23,696 nt of DNA from DASSWG01 sp041689995 (GCA_041689995.1 JBDNFD010000103.1:1-23696), one strand, 5' to 3'; counted from the first letter of the stretch, positions 15,514 through 22,580 are shown. Translations and numbers: made by a program. Notes: generated from the sequence alone by a model not told the origin.

Positions 15514-15870
15514 ATGAAAATAAAACCGATTAGAAGCGAGGCAGATTACCAAAAGGCACTTAAACGTTTAGAGGTTATTTTTGATGCCAAGAGAGGAACT
15601 GAGCAAGGTGATGAATTGGAAATTCTATCTATTGTGATTGACAATTATGAAAACGAGAATTTCCCCATTGGAATGCCCGACCCAATTTCCGCAATTAGTT
15701 TCAGAATGGAACAAATGGGCTTGAAGCAAAAAGATTTGATCGATATGATTGGTTTCAAAAGCCGTGTTAGCGAAATAATGAACAGAAAACGCAAACTGAC
15801 TTTGGACATGATTAGAAAATTGAATGCCGATTTAAATATACCGACAGAAGTTTTAATCCAAGATTATTGA
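15514..15870 (+). CDS. higA: HigA-family antitoxin with HTH domain
   Basis: A 118-residue protein from ATG 15514, one base after the toxin's TAG; a longer ORF from 15475 overlaps the toxin and is not supported. The N-terminal half is helical (SEADYQKALKRLEVIFDAK, then TEQGDELEILSIVIDNYENE), typical of the HigA group with EADY...AL..LE..FDA. The C-terminal half is a Cro/CI-type helix-turn-helix (MGLKQKDLIDMIGFKSRVSE, then LTLDMIRKLNADLNIP). Such proteins bind and neutralise HigB and repress the operon. Toxin-first order is characteristic of higBA systems. It is complete with no missing motif. Confidence 0.92.
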   Translation: MKIKPIRSEADYQKALKRLEVIFDAKRGTEQGDELEILSIVIDNYENENFPIGMPDPISAISFRMEQMGLKQKDLIDMIGFKSRVSEIMNRKRKLTLDMIRKLNADLNIPTEVLIQDY

Positions 15871-15916
15871 AGTTTAGAAGAAACTCGATTTTGACTGCGA
15901 TCGGTCTGACATTTGT

Positions 15917-16087
15917 TTATTTTTTCTCTTTCCTTTTTTCGTAATAATCCTTTTGGAAATTTCGGTTTTTGAGGTTGTAGCGTTTTTTGTTGTTGCGCCT
16001 ATTGTTGGCAAAAACGACAAGGCACAAAACCGCGATGAGGATTATGACAAAAACCAATTGCATCAAGGGAGAAAGGGAATCAAGCAT
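15917..16087 (-). CDS. Small single-pass membrane protein (56 aa)
   Basis: The ATG at 16087 overlaps the end of the ABC ATPase gene by 8 bp, which signals translational coupling. The product has a short polar N-terminus, one membrane segment (LVFVIILIAVLCLVVFA) and a strongly basic cytoplasmic tail of about 30 residues (RRNNKKRYNLKNRNFQKDYY). No family recognised. The coupling suggests a role with the ABC ATPase, possibly at the membrane, but that is inference. The longer ORF from 16129 lies inside the ATPase gene. Confidence 0.7.
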   Translation of the reverse strand: MLDSLSPLMQLVFVIILIAVLCLVVFANNRRNNKKRYNLKNRNFQKDYYEKRKEKK

Positions 16088-16778
16088 GTTCCAACACTTT
16101 ATTTTTGGTGTCGCTTTCGATATTCCCATCTTTCAACCGGATGATCCGGTGGGCATGTTTTGCCACTTCTTCTTCGTGGGTGACCACGATCACCGTATTT
16201 CCGGCGGTGTGGATTTCATCAAACAAATTCATGATTTCCAAGGAGGTTTTTGAATCCAAATTTCCGGTCGGTTCGTCGGCCAAAATAATTGAAGGTTTGT
16301 TCACTAAGGCTCTTCCCACAGCGACCCGCTGTCGTTGTCCACCGGAAAGCTGATTGGGCTTGTGGTCCATGCGATCGGCAAGGCCGACATTTGTGAGCAC
16401 TTCTTCGGCACGCGTGGTACGTTCCGCTTTGGTGGCACCGGCATAAATCATCGGTAATGCAACATTATCCAAGGCCGTGGTGCGCGGCAAGAGATTGAAA
16501 ATTTGGAAAACAAAGCCAATTTCCTTGTTTCGAATTTCAGCGAGTTCGTCATCGCTCATTTGGCTCACGTCTTTTCCGTTCAAAATATAACTTCCCGAAG
16601 TGGGTGTGTCCAAACAGCCCAACAAATTCATCAAAGTGGATTTCCCGGAACCCGATGAACCCATAATGGCGACGTATTCACCTTTGTCAATATTGAGGTC
16701 AATTCCCTTGAGCACTTTCACAATTTCTTGTCCAAGGGGGAAATCGCGGGTAATATTTTTGATTTCGATTAATTTCAT
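16080..16778 (-). CDS. LolD/MacB-type ABC transporter ATP-binding protein
   Basis: A 232-residue ATPase from ATG 16778; the ORF extends to 16907, but the added 43 residues are not family-like. Complete motifs: Walker A GSSGSGKST (40-48), Q-loop FQIFNLLPRTTALDNV, signature LSGGQRQRVAVGRAL (144-158), Walker B IILADEPTGNLDS (164-176) and H-loop VVTHEEEVA. The TALDNVALPM and LLGCLDTPTSG segments place it in the LolD/MacB/FtsE-like group that energises lipoprotein release, efflux or cell-envelope permeases. No permease gene is adjacent; only the small membrane protein is coupled. The transport role is therefore open. Confidence 0.93.
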   Translation of the reverse strand: MKLIEIKNITRDFPLGQEIVKVLKGIDLNIDKGEYVAIMGSSGSGKSTLMNLLGCLDTPTSGSYILNGKDVSQMSDDELAEIRNKEIGFVFQIFNLLPRTTALDNVALPMIYAGATKAERTTRAEEVLTNVGLADRMDHKPNQLSGGQRQRVAVGRALVNKPSIILADEPTGNLDSKTSLEIMNLFDEIHTAGNTVIVVTHEEEVAKHAHRIIRLKDGNIESDTKNKVLEHA

Positions 16779-17148
16779 TCTGAATAAACAATTTTTAGAT
16801 GTTGCTGAAAAAGCTTTTGCAAGATAAATCTTATCTTTTGGAATAGGACGTTTTTTTGGGAAAGTTGTTACAGGTGTTTTACTACCTGTTGCAAACATAG
16901 AGGGCAACTTAGCAGATTCATCGAGTTAAATATTTATGTATTTGATAACATCAATCTTCCCGCTGAGATTACTGCCTTTTACATTGAAAGCGTAACAAAA
17001 ATAGTTTCTTGGGCCTGAAAATCCATCGAAAGAATCTTCTGAAAATACCGGCACTTCCCATGATTAATGTTAATAAAAGTAGCACCATTAAGTAAAATAG
17101 CTTGATTTTACTGTCATTTTTTCGTTTGTAACACCTATTGTGATTACT
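16779..17148. other. Gene-poor spacer with an orphan coding tail
   Basis: A 370-bp stretch between the ABC ATPase and the DUF2231 gene. Apart from the start-less frame at 16926-17063 (listed separately) nothing coding is supported. An AGATAA...TTATCT inverted repeat lies near 16823-16838, upstream of the ATPase. No clear TAnnTTTG box for the ATPase was found. Confidence 0.4.
16926..17063 (-). pseudogene. Possible orphan C-terminal coding fragment (45 codons)
   Basis: A minus-strand frame opens right after a TAA (17066-17064) and runs 45 codons to a TAA at 16928, with no ATG. It has natural-looking composition (FSGPRNYFCYAFNVKGSNLS, then GKIDVIKYINI). It reads like the end of an exported or surface protein but no family is recognised. 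It could be chance. Confidence 0.25.
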
Positions 17149-17649
17149 TTATTTGACAAATTCAGAGCAATCGGGAGAGGGACTGTACGTTCCCGCTCCT
17201 TGCTGATAAACAAGGGAGGCGCCTAAATGTCCGGTGTAGCATAATCCAAAAAGGCCAACTGCCAATAAGAGAAGGGAAAATGTCCTGGCCGGGGATAAAA
17301 ATTTATTGGGTATAAATCGAAACCCTATAATTACCGCCAAAGCGACGGAATACGTAATAAGGCTGGCATAACCCCACCATTGATGTTCTTGAAGCACCTC
17401 GGGATCGCATATTTTTCTCACTTCGATGTTGTATGCGATTTCCCCGGTATAAATGGCAATCCAACCACTCAATACCCCGATGGCCAGCATTACAAATGTG
17501 GTTTGACCCAAAAAGAGCCTATGACCATCATTTGAAAAAAGAGGCTTCAATAGAGCTGCTATTGAAGCCAAAAATAAAGTGACGATAGGTAAATGAACAA
17601 GAAAAGAATGCCATAATTCTTCCCTCCATATTGAAGGAATCTCTGCCAT
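17149..17649 (-). CDS. DUF2231-type membrane protein
   Basis: A 166-residue protein with four to five membrane segments. It opens with a DUF2231-like pattern (LWHSFLVHLPIVTLFLASIA): a His pair before the first helix and HxP at its start. The second segment contains LSGWIAIYTGEIAYN; a later HQWWGYAS and GHLGASLVYQQGAG match conserved positions of this family of small, possibly haem- or quinone-linked membrane proteins. The conserved histidines suggest cofactor binding (inference). It starts 5 bp after the lipoprotein gene and is surely co-transcribed with it. Confidence 0.78.
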   Translation of the reverse strand: MAEIPSIWREELWHSFLVHLPIVTLFLASIAALLKPLFSNDGHRLFLGQTTFVMLAIGVLSGWIAIYTGEIAYNIEVRKICDPEVLQEHQWWGYASLITYSVALAVIIGFRFIPNKFLSPARTFSLLLLAVGLFGLCYTGHLGASLVYQQGAGTYSPSPDCSEFVK

Positions 17650-17654
17650 TAAAA

Positions 17655-17972
17655 TCAGTTTAGGATTTTAACCGAAATAGGTACGAGCTTATTACCCTTT
17701 TTTTCAACGGTAACTTCTACTTTGCCATTTTCTTTTAAACTGTCGAATGAAGTGGTGCTTCCATCTTTAGTAAGCTTCGTCTCATCGGTAAAATAAAGTT
17801 CCAACAATTTATCGTCCGAAGTCCGAACATAAATTTCTTTTTCCCCCGGTTCTACTGTCTCAGCAACACCTTCATACGTTCCTGAATCCACAATGTCGGT
17901 TTTCTTGTTTTCCCCACAGGAATTCAATAAGAATAGGCAGCCTAATAGTGCGGTAAAGATTAATTTTTTCAT
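17655..17972 (-). CDS. Small lipoprotein with predicted beta-rich domain (105 aa)
   Basis: The N-terminus is a type II signal peptide with lipobox LLNSC (Cys19). The mature part (about 86 residues) is strand-rich: EGVAETVEPGEKEIYVRTSD, DKLLELYFTDETKLT, then GKVEVTVEKKGNKLVPISVK. This resembles small OB- or SH3-like folds that bind oligosaccharide, peptide or metal, but no family can be named. It is the first gene of a two-gene unit with the DUF2231 protein and has a TAATTTTG box upstream. It probably lies on the periplasmic side of a membrane and may assist its membrane partner. Confidence 0.8.
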   Translation of the reverse strand: MKKLIFTALLGCLFLLNSCGENKKTDIVDSGTYEGVAETVEPGEKEIYVRTSDDKLLELYFTDETKLTKDGSTTSFDSLKENGKVEVTVEKKGNKLVPISVKILN

Positions 17973-18277
17973 TTTTTTGAATTTTTAGTTTCCTCAAAAT
18001 TACTAAAATCTTATTTAAATACATGTACTCCCATCCGAAAGTTTTTCAATTGAAGAAAAACACCTCGCCCTACTATTAAAAACAGTAATAATTAAGTGTA
18101 ATCTTCACCACAAAATCCAGACGAAAATCCAACAAGCAAAAGTCGTTCAATCCGTTTTTGCTTTTATTTGAAATAATCTGATAAACAAATTGTTGAAACT
18201 TATTCGATTTGAAGTCAATGGTATGTAATGTATGATTGAAAAATTATTCCACATTTATGTATTCCGGATACTGAGGT
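17973..18277. other. Intergenic region with lipoprotein promoter
   Basis: 305 bp without a supported gene. TAATTTTG at 18002-17995 (minus) fits the -7 box, 23 bp upstream of the lipoprotein ATG. On the minus strand a start-less frame of about 55 codons ends near 18072 (contains NDFCLLDFRLDFVVKITL); it may be a decayed tail or chance. No terminator was seen behind the 389-aa gene. Confidence 0.4.
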
Positions 18278-19447
18278 TTACTGATAAATATTGATTCCGT
18301 AGAGCAACTGTTTCATTTTGCTGCCATTGATTTCGACCGGACGGTAAGCCGTATTGAATTTTTCGATGGCCACATCGATATTTTCCTTTAAATTTTTATA
18401 CGCGATGGGAATTTTTGTGGAACATTGCTGCTCGTTTTCATAACTACTCAACATAATTTTGAATTTTTCGTAAAACTCTGTGCCTTTGTCGATAAATCCG
18501 TTATATTGTTCGATGAACCTTAACAGCCTGTCCACCGGAAACTCCAAGTCGATGCGCATCGTTCTGGCTTTTTCTGTTTGTGTATCGTCTTGAAGTGCCA
18601 CATCCATTTCTTTTACATATTCGTCTAATTTTTTGCGAACTGCATCCCATTCATCATTTTGCCGACATTCCTGCAATGACGTAGTGTAGCCTATTGGCTC
18701 GGTGTAATTTTTGAAAAGTTCGTCAAGATCTTTCATGAGGTTTTCATTGCTTTCCTGTAAAAAAGAAGTTTCAAAATAAATGGTGTTCAAATCGTTGTGC
18801 ATGCGCAAGGTGAAATCCAAAATACATTCCACTTCTTTAAGACTGGCCTCTTTTTCTTGTTTTGATAGGTTGTTATTGGAGAACAAGGATACGAACGAAT
18901 AAATTACAGAAGTATAAATATTGTTGTTCATTAAGCTTCCAAGTTGAAAACCAGATTTCTTATCTGCTTTTACCTGAAGATTGTCTTTTAAGCGAACAAA
19001 ATCCGGATAATGATTGGGATTGGCAATTTTACTGATTTCATGGAAGGTGCTTATTGATGCAAAATGATGGTCCAACGCCAATGTTTTTCCATATAGCACT
19101 TTGATGATCTCCAAACCTTTTAAGTAACGGATACGGCTGATATCGGAAAGTTCGGAGTTTCGGTTTTTCCTTAATTGGGTTTCCAACTGGTCTTTTCTGA
19201 CAAGCAACTTCACTTGTTCCTTTAAATTTTGCGAAACAGCAAGCCGTTTTGTTATAAATGCAATTTCATTCTGAACCAAAAGATTGCTCTTTTGATGTTC
19301 GAGCGTTATTTTCTTCATCTGTTGAAGAAGATTTTCGATGATTTCTTCAATCGGTTTTTCTTTTTCTGGGGGATTGCCGCAAAATCCGGAAAAACTAAAA
19401 CCTACTATGAATAAAAGCAGCACAATTGTTTTATTGAGGTTTTTCAT
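18278..19447 (-). CDS. Exported helical protein of unknown family (389 aa)
   Basis: From ATG 19447 the protein starts with a clear signal peptide (KTIVLLLFIVGFSFSGFCGN); the longer ORF to 19519 would bury it. The mature part is almost wholly helical. The first 120 residues are coiled-coil-like (IENLLQQMKKITLEHQKSNL and following), then comes a helical body with many acidic/Lys pairs, and a C-terminus ending LYGINIYQ. A Cys after the signal region (FCGN) is not a good lipobox. No domain is recognised. It is the last gene of the minus-strand group that begins at 22010 and lies 87 bp after the 143-aa gene. It could be a periplasmic scaffold, but that is a guess from the fold class. Confidence 0.7.
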   Translation of the reverse strand: MKNLNKTIVLLLFIVGFSFSGFCGNPPEKEKPIEEIIENLLQQMKKITLEHQKSNLLVQNEIAFITKRLAVSQNLKEQVKLLVRKDQLETQLRKNRNSELSDISRIRYLKGLEIIKVLYGKTLALDHHFASISTFHEISKIANPNHYPDFVRLKDNLQVKADKKSGFQLGSLMNNNIYTSVIYSFVSLFSNNNLSKQEKEASLKEVECILDFTLRMHNDLNTIYFETSFLQESNENLMKDLDELFKNYTEPIGYTTSLQECRQNDEWDAVRKKLDEYVKEMDVALQDDTQTEKARTMRIDLEFPVDRLLRFIEQYNGFIDKGTEFYEKFKIMLSSYENEQQCSTKIPIAYKNLKENIDVAIEKFNTAYRPVEINGSKMKQLLYGINIYQ

Positions 19448-19534
19448 GGGTGCTAGTTTTGATAAAAAAGCCTGTTCAGAAATTTTTTCCGAAGAGGTTT
19501 TATGAGAATGGAATGTCAAATAAATAGCAGTGTT

Positions 19535-19966
19535 TCACTGTAACGAAAACCGGATGCTAATGGTTTCTTTCGTGATTTCCGCCAAATAGGTTCCGGCTTT
19601 TATCTTATCAAGGGAAAACGCTATTTCAAGTTTCGATTTTAAATCGTTGGAAAGTTGAAAACTTTCCGGTTGCGCAAAAGAAAGCGAATTTTTGTTGGCA
19701 AGGCTTATTGCTTGGCCGAAAATATGTGCTTCTTCTTCATTGGTGAGTTTTTCCCTGAATATTTTCAAGGTCACGGTGTTGTCGCTATTTTTGGTCATGC
19801 TCGCGTTGGCGCCGGCCAAATCGGTTTTTTGGGTACTGCAAAGACCCATTCCCCCGAAACAATCGCGGCCACGGAAATCGGCATGCACATATTGTTGGCG
19901 GCTTTCTTGGGCCGAACTTATGATGGTGAACAATAAAAATAATAGGGTCGTGATTGATATTTTCAT
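19535..19966 (-). CDS. Small exported protein of unknown family (143 aa)
   Basis: A signal peptide (MKISITTLLFLLFTIISSAQ) is followed by a mature domain of about 123 residues with two cysteines near its start (Cys36, Cys43 in DFRGRDCFGGMGLCS), likely disulfide-bonded. The rest alternates strands and one helix (NTVTLKIFREKLTNEEEAHI ... GTYLAEITKETISIRFSL). It begins 21 bp after the TlpA-like gene, so co-transcription is likely. A Cys-paired secreted protein next to a thioredoxin is consistent with being that thioredoxin's client (inference). No family recognised. Confidence 0.72.
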   Translation of the reverse strand: MKISITTLLFLLFTIISSAQESRQQYVHADFRGRDCFGGMGLCSTQKTDLAGANASMTKNSDNTVTLKIFREKLTNEEEAHIFGQAISLANKNSLSFAQPESFQLSNDLKSKLEIAFSLDKIKAGTYLAEITKETISIRFSLQ

Positions 19967-19987
19967 TTTTGGTGGTGTTTTTTGAAA

Positions 19988-20575
19988 TTAGGAATTGAGA
20001 GCTTTAAGAAAATCAACAATAAATTGAGCGTCCCAGTTGCGCAAACCTTCGGCTTTGTACGCAATGCCCGTTTGGGTGTCTATAATAAAAGTTACGGGAA
20101 TAGTTTTATGTTTTAATTTCCCGGGTAAATTTCCCTCTTCATATTTATATATGGGCAATTGAAAGTTTCTCGCATCAATGAATTTTTTGATTTTTTCTTT
20201 TTCTTCATTACTTGCAAAAGCAAATTGAATGGACAAATTTTTTATTTCCGGGTTTTGTGAAAGTGTTTCCAATTCCGGCAATTCGGCAATGCAGGGTTTG
20301 CACCAAGTGGCCCAAAAATTGATGAACAAAAAACGTTTGTCCATTGAGCGGAATTTTTTTTCGGGATTTTGCAAATTCACGAACATGAGGCTGTCAAGCG
20401 CATTTCCGGGAACAGTTATTATGGATACTTCCAAACTTGTTTGTTCGCTTTCCATGACTTGGGCTAAACTTTCTTCTTGTTTTGGCTCGATATACGCTTT
20501 GTATAAAATAAAAATACCTAAAGCAATAAATAAAAGCCCTGACAAAAAACCGAAAAGGAAGTATTTTAGTTTCAT
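19988..20575 (-). CDS. TlpA/ResA-like membrane-anchored thioredoxin
   Basis: A 195-residue protein with an N-terminal membrane anchor (residues 6-27) and a periplasm-facing thioredoxin domain. The active site WCKPC (91-95) sits in FLFINFWATWCKPCIAELPE, the classic TlpA/ResA/DsbE context. IPVTFIID supplies the cis-Pro and GLRNWD the last strand. Such proteins reduce or isomerise disulfides in exported proteins or apocytochromes. It overlaps the upstream 60-aa gene by 4 bp (ATGA), so translation is coupled. Its neighbours are Cys-bearing exported proteins rather than cytochrome genes, which points to a dedicated client. Confidence 0.92.
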   Translation of the reverse strand: MKLKYFLFGFLSGLLFIALGIFILYKAYIEPKQEESLAQVMESEQTSLEVSIITVPGNALDSLMFVNLQNPEKKFRSMDKRFLFINFWATWCKPCIAELPELETLSQNPEIKNLSIQFAFASNEEKEKIKKFIDARNFQLPIYKYEEGNLPGKLKHKTIPVTFIIDTQTGIAYKAEGLRNWDAQFIVDFLKALNS

Positions 20576-20754
20576 AGGATAAAATTTAAAATTTTTGAAA
20601 CGATAACAGTAATTACAAAGGGAATAAAACTTACAAGTGGAACCATGAAAAGTAGTTTGGCGTAAATAATTAATTTTCTGTCATTGAAAAGTTTGAAATA
20701 AAAATAAAAGGTAAATGCAAATCCAATGAAAACTCCATATTGCCCTATTCCCAT
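20572..20754 (-). CDS. Small membrane protein (60 aa), coupled to TlpA-like gene
   Basis: Two hydrophobic segments (YGVFIGFAFTFYFYFKLF and LLFMVPLVSFIPFVITVIV) are joined by a short basic loop (NDRKLIIYAK). It contains no cysteine. The stop overlaps the start of the TlpA-like gene by 4 bp, which supports its reality. Base composition is clearly more AT-rich than in the left half of the window. No family recognised; a membrane partner of the thioredoxin is possible, but unlike DsbD/CcdA it cannot itself carry electrons through cysteines. Confidence 0.68.
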   Translation of the reverse strand: MGIGQYGVFIGFAFTFYFYFKLFNDRKLIIYAKLLFMVPLVSFIPFVITVIVSKILNFIL

Positions 20755-20810
20755 TTCCGATAAAATTTAATTAACAGATTGGATGTTCTTTAAAATTAAA
20801 AAACATAGAA

Positions 20811-21377
20811 TTAATTTTCCAGATCATTTAGTGATAATAAAAATTGTTTATCAAGGTAATATGATTTATCAAGATATTTCCCTTTTTTATAATAAATATA
20901 TAGCGGATAACCTAACGAACCATCATTACAACTTCCGCATAATTCAGTTAAAAATTTATTATATTTACTTTTTAAGTCAAATAAATTGCCAGATGGATAT
21001 TTATTGGGGTTTATAATAAGAGGAGTATAATTTATTTTATATTTATTCATTATTGAATATAATATAGAATCACTTTTTTTCGTGTTAAGCATATGTATCA
21101 CATAATATATTTTAATTTCCTTGCTTTTCAATTGACTTTGTTGTTTTGAAATAATTGGCATAAAATGATCAACACCTGAACAACTCGGACTTGTAATAAT
21201 CACAATAGCATCTTTGCCTTTATTTGCTATGGCATTTTTTAAAAGAGTAGCGTCTGAATAAGAATAGTTACTTTGATATTCTGTCGATTCTTGATTTACC
21301 GCGAAAACGCCCAAAAGAATAATAATGGATAGGACTATCAACAAAACGATGCCAAAAACATAAAAAAATCTTTTCAT
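20811..21377 (-). CDS. Membrane-anchored atypical thioredoxin-like protein (188 aa)
   Basis: An N-terminal anchor (FFYVFGIVLLIVLSIIILLG) precedes a domain with thioredoxin-fold order: helix, strand DAIVIITSPSCSGVDHF (residues 57-72), helix, strand IKIYYVIHML, helix, then a cis-Pro-like GYPLYIYYKKGKYLDK (157-172). The usual CxxC is reduced to one Cys (Cys66) followed by His71; a separate CGSC (147-150) lies just before the cis-Pro strand. This could be a relocated redox pair or a structural disulfide. The gene follows a terminator, 57 bp after the Cys-rich 191-aa gene, and precedes the 60-aa gene by 56 bp. The assignment is by pattern, not strong identity. Confidence 0.6.
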   Translation of the reverse strand: MKRFFYVFGIVLLIVLSIIILLGVFAVNQESTEYQSNYSYSDATLLKNAIANKGKDAIVIITSPSCSGVDHFMPIISKQQSQLKSKEIKIYYVIHMLNTKKSDSILYSIMNKYKINYTPLIINPNKYPSGNLFDLKSKYNKFLTELCGSCNDGSLGYPLYIYYKKGKYLDKSYYLDKQFLLSLNDLEN

Positions 21378-21390
21378 TATTTAAAAATTA

Positions 21391-21427
21391 AAAAAGGTTT
21401 CTTGAGGTGGTCCCCAAGAAACCTTTT
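21391..21427 (-). terminator. Strong terminator inside the exported-protein gene group
   Basis: A perfect 13-bp stem (AAAAGGTTTCTTG at 21392-21404 with its complement at 21415-21427) encloses a 10-base loop. On the minus strand the stem ends in T's followed by AATTTTTAA. It lies 8 bp past the stop of the 191-aa gene and 14 bp before the next start, so most transcripts probably end here and partial read-through feeds the genes beyond. Confidence 0.85.
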
Positions 21428-21434
21428 GGTTAAA

Positions 21435-22010
21435 CTAAGAACTTAATTTGATCATTTTATAACCTGCTTCAGCTTTTTCTGGAACATACTGTCTTTTTTT
21501 CATATTCAGTTCAATGCCGTCTTGAGCCAAGCGTGAAATAATCTCATCATCTATTTCAGGAAGGTAATTAAGTGTAAAATCTTTTTCAAATTCATCCGAT
21601 TTATTATTTGAACCTACTAAAATATAAACTTCTTTATCATAGGTTACTGCAATTAATGCCTTTCCGCTTTTGTTTAAAAAGCGAGCCAATTGCTCTTCAC
21701 TATCATATTTGAAACCGCCATCGATAATTTTTCCTGCAGAAATACTACAAATACCATTATAACAACATTGGCAATCTGGTATATTCATTCCAAATTTAAT
21801 TTCGATAGTTAAAAAAACCCACCATGGTTTTTTTCTTGTACAGTCTTCTGATATATTTTCTGTATTTTCTGTATATACTGAATTATCTACATTATCAATA
21901 AATAGATGATATTCAGTTTTTGACATTGAATCTGCTGCATTAACAGATTGCGAGTTTAAAACAAAAACCCCAAAGGCAATCAATGTAATAATTTTTGTTA
22001 CAGTTTTCAT
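21435..22010 (-). CDS. Secreted Cys-rich protein of unknown family (191 aa)
   Basis: A signal peptide (KIITLIAFGVFVLNSQSVNA) precedes a mature part of about 166 residues. Five cysteines lie in the first half (57, 80, 82, 83, 88) in SEDC and PDCQCCYNGICS, a knot-like cluster that would need oxidative folding or bind metal. A helical/strand region follows (YDSEEQLARFLNKSGKALIA, VTYDKEVYILVGSNNK), ending KAEAGYKMIKLSS. No family recognised. It is the promoter-proximal gene of the minus-strand group, separated from the thioredoxin genes by a terminator; this arrangement fits an abundant exported product with less-abundant folding helpers (inference). Confidence 0.75.
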   Translation of the reverse strand: MKTVTKIITLIAFGVFVLNSQSVNAADSMSKTEYHLFIDNVDNSVYTENTENISEDCTRKKPWWVFLTIEIKFGMNIPDCQCCYNGICSISAGKIIDGGFKYDSEEQLARFLNKSGKALIAVTYDKEVYILVGSNNKSDEFEKDFTLNYLPEIDDEIISRLAQDGIELNMKKRQYVPEKAEAGYKMIKLSS

Positions 22011-22060
22011 AATCGTTTACGTATAAAAATTTTGTTTAAAAAGTTTGCCTGTTTCTTTAT

Positions 22061-22081
22061 CGACGGGTGCAAGCACCGTCG
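22061..22081. promoter_or_regulatory. Leader hairpin upstream of the Cys-rich gene
   Basis: CGACGGGTGC AA GCACCGTCG forms a GC-rich stem with one bulged G in an otherwise AT-rich leader, 51 bp before the minus-strand ATG at 22010. No T-run follows on either strand, so it is not a standard terminator. It may be a leader structure or a protein-binding inverted repeat. Confidence 0.45.
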
Positions 22082-22097
22082 AAAAAAACAACACATT

Positions 22098-22131
22098 TTT
22101 GTGCTTAAAAACAAAAATTACCGTAAATTTG
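22098..22131 (+). promoter_or_regulatory. Promoter of candidate small RNA
   Basis: TTTG at 22098-22101, 22 bp, then TAAATTTG at 22124-22131, both matching the Bacteroidota promoter pattern. It points away from the Cys-rich gene and toward the terminator at 22190-22224. Confidence 0.55.
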
Positions 22132-22136
22132 CAATA

Positions 22137-22224
22137 GTCGAAAGTTTCATTACGGTTTGCACAGCAGTGTGTCGCTTTTTTGGAACGGTGAGGGCCTCTA
22201 CCTGGTAGGGGCTTTCTCTTTTTT
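22137..22224 (+). ncRNA. Candidate small RNA (~88 nt) with own promoter and terminator
   Basis: Transcription from the box at 22124-22131 would start near 22137 and end at the T-run 22219-22224. No ATG-started ORF of useful size lies within. A first small hairpin (CACA-GCAG-TGTG) is followed by a terminator stem: GAGGGCCTCTA and TAGGGGCTTTCTC pair around CCTGG with two wobbles and a small bulge, then six T's. It sits between the divergent Cys-rich gene and the XRE gene. It could instead be a short attenuated leader of the XRE message. I do not recognise a known RNA family. Confidence 0.5.
22190..22224 (+). terminator. Intrinsic terminator of candidate small RNA
   Basis: A GC-rich stem (GGGCCTCTA with TAGGGGCTT, loop CCTGG, flanked by GAG/CTC) is followed directly by TTTTTT. 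The orientation is plus; the opposite strand has no T-run. Confidence 0.8.
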
Positions 22225-22544
22225 GAGCTATCTAAGTCATAATTATTGAGTGTTAAGTGGATTATTCAAAAAGTATAAAAATAGTAAGACTTTAGTAATA
22301 GTTAAAAGATTTTTACAAGAACAAAGTTAAAGCATTCTTAAAGAAAAAACCAAGAAATTTTTTTTCATTGTTCCTAAATAATGTTTTTTGCGGTTTATTA
22401 TACGTTTCATCTAAATTTAAAAGTCTGATTATCAAATATTTCAGTGTTGATTATTCATGTGGCATAATAAACGAATACAATATAGTTTGGTGGTTCGGTT
22501 CTTTTTTAATTTTAGGCTAAAAATCGCACAAAAGCTTTTAATTT
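22225..22544. other. AT-rich spacer before XRE gene
   Basis: 320 bp, very AT-rich, with no supported gene on either strand. It contains no clear promoter pair other than the one overlapping the palindrome at its right end. Confidence 0.5.
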
Positions 22545-22568
22545 TTGATTATTTTTGAAAATAATCAA
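22545..22568 (+). promoter_or_regulatory. Palindromic operator overlapping XRE promoter
   Basis: A perfect inverted repeat with 11-bp arms (TTGATTATTTT and AAAATAATCAA) around TG. Inside it TATTTTTG (22550-22557) matches the -7 box, and the ATG follows 12 bp after the palindrome. This is the expected layout for autorepression by the dimeric HTH protein encoded next. Confidence 0.65.
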
Positions 22569-22580
22569 TCTTCAATAGCA

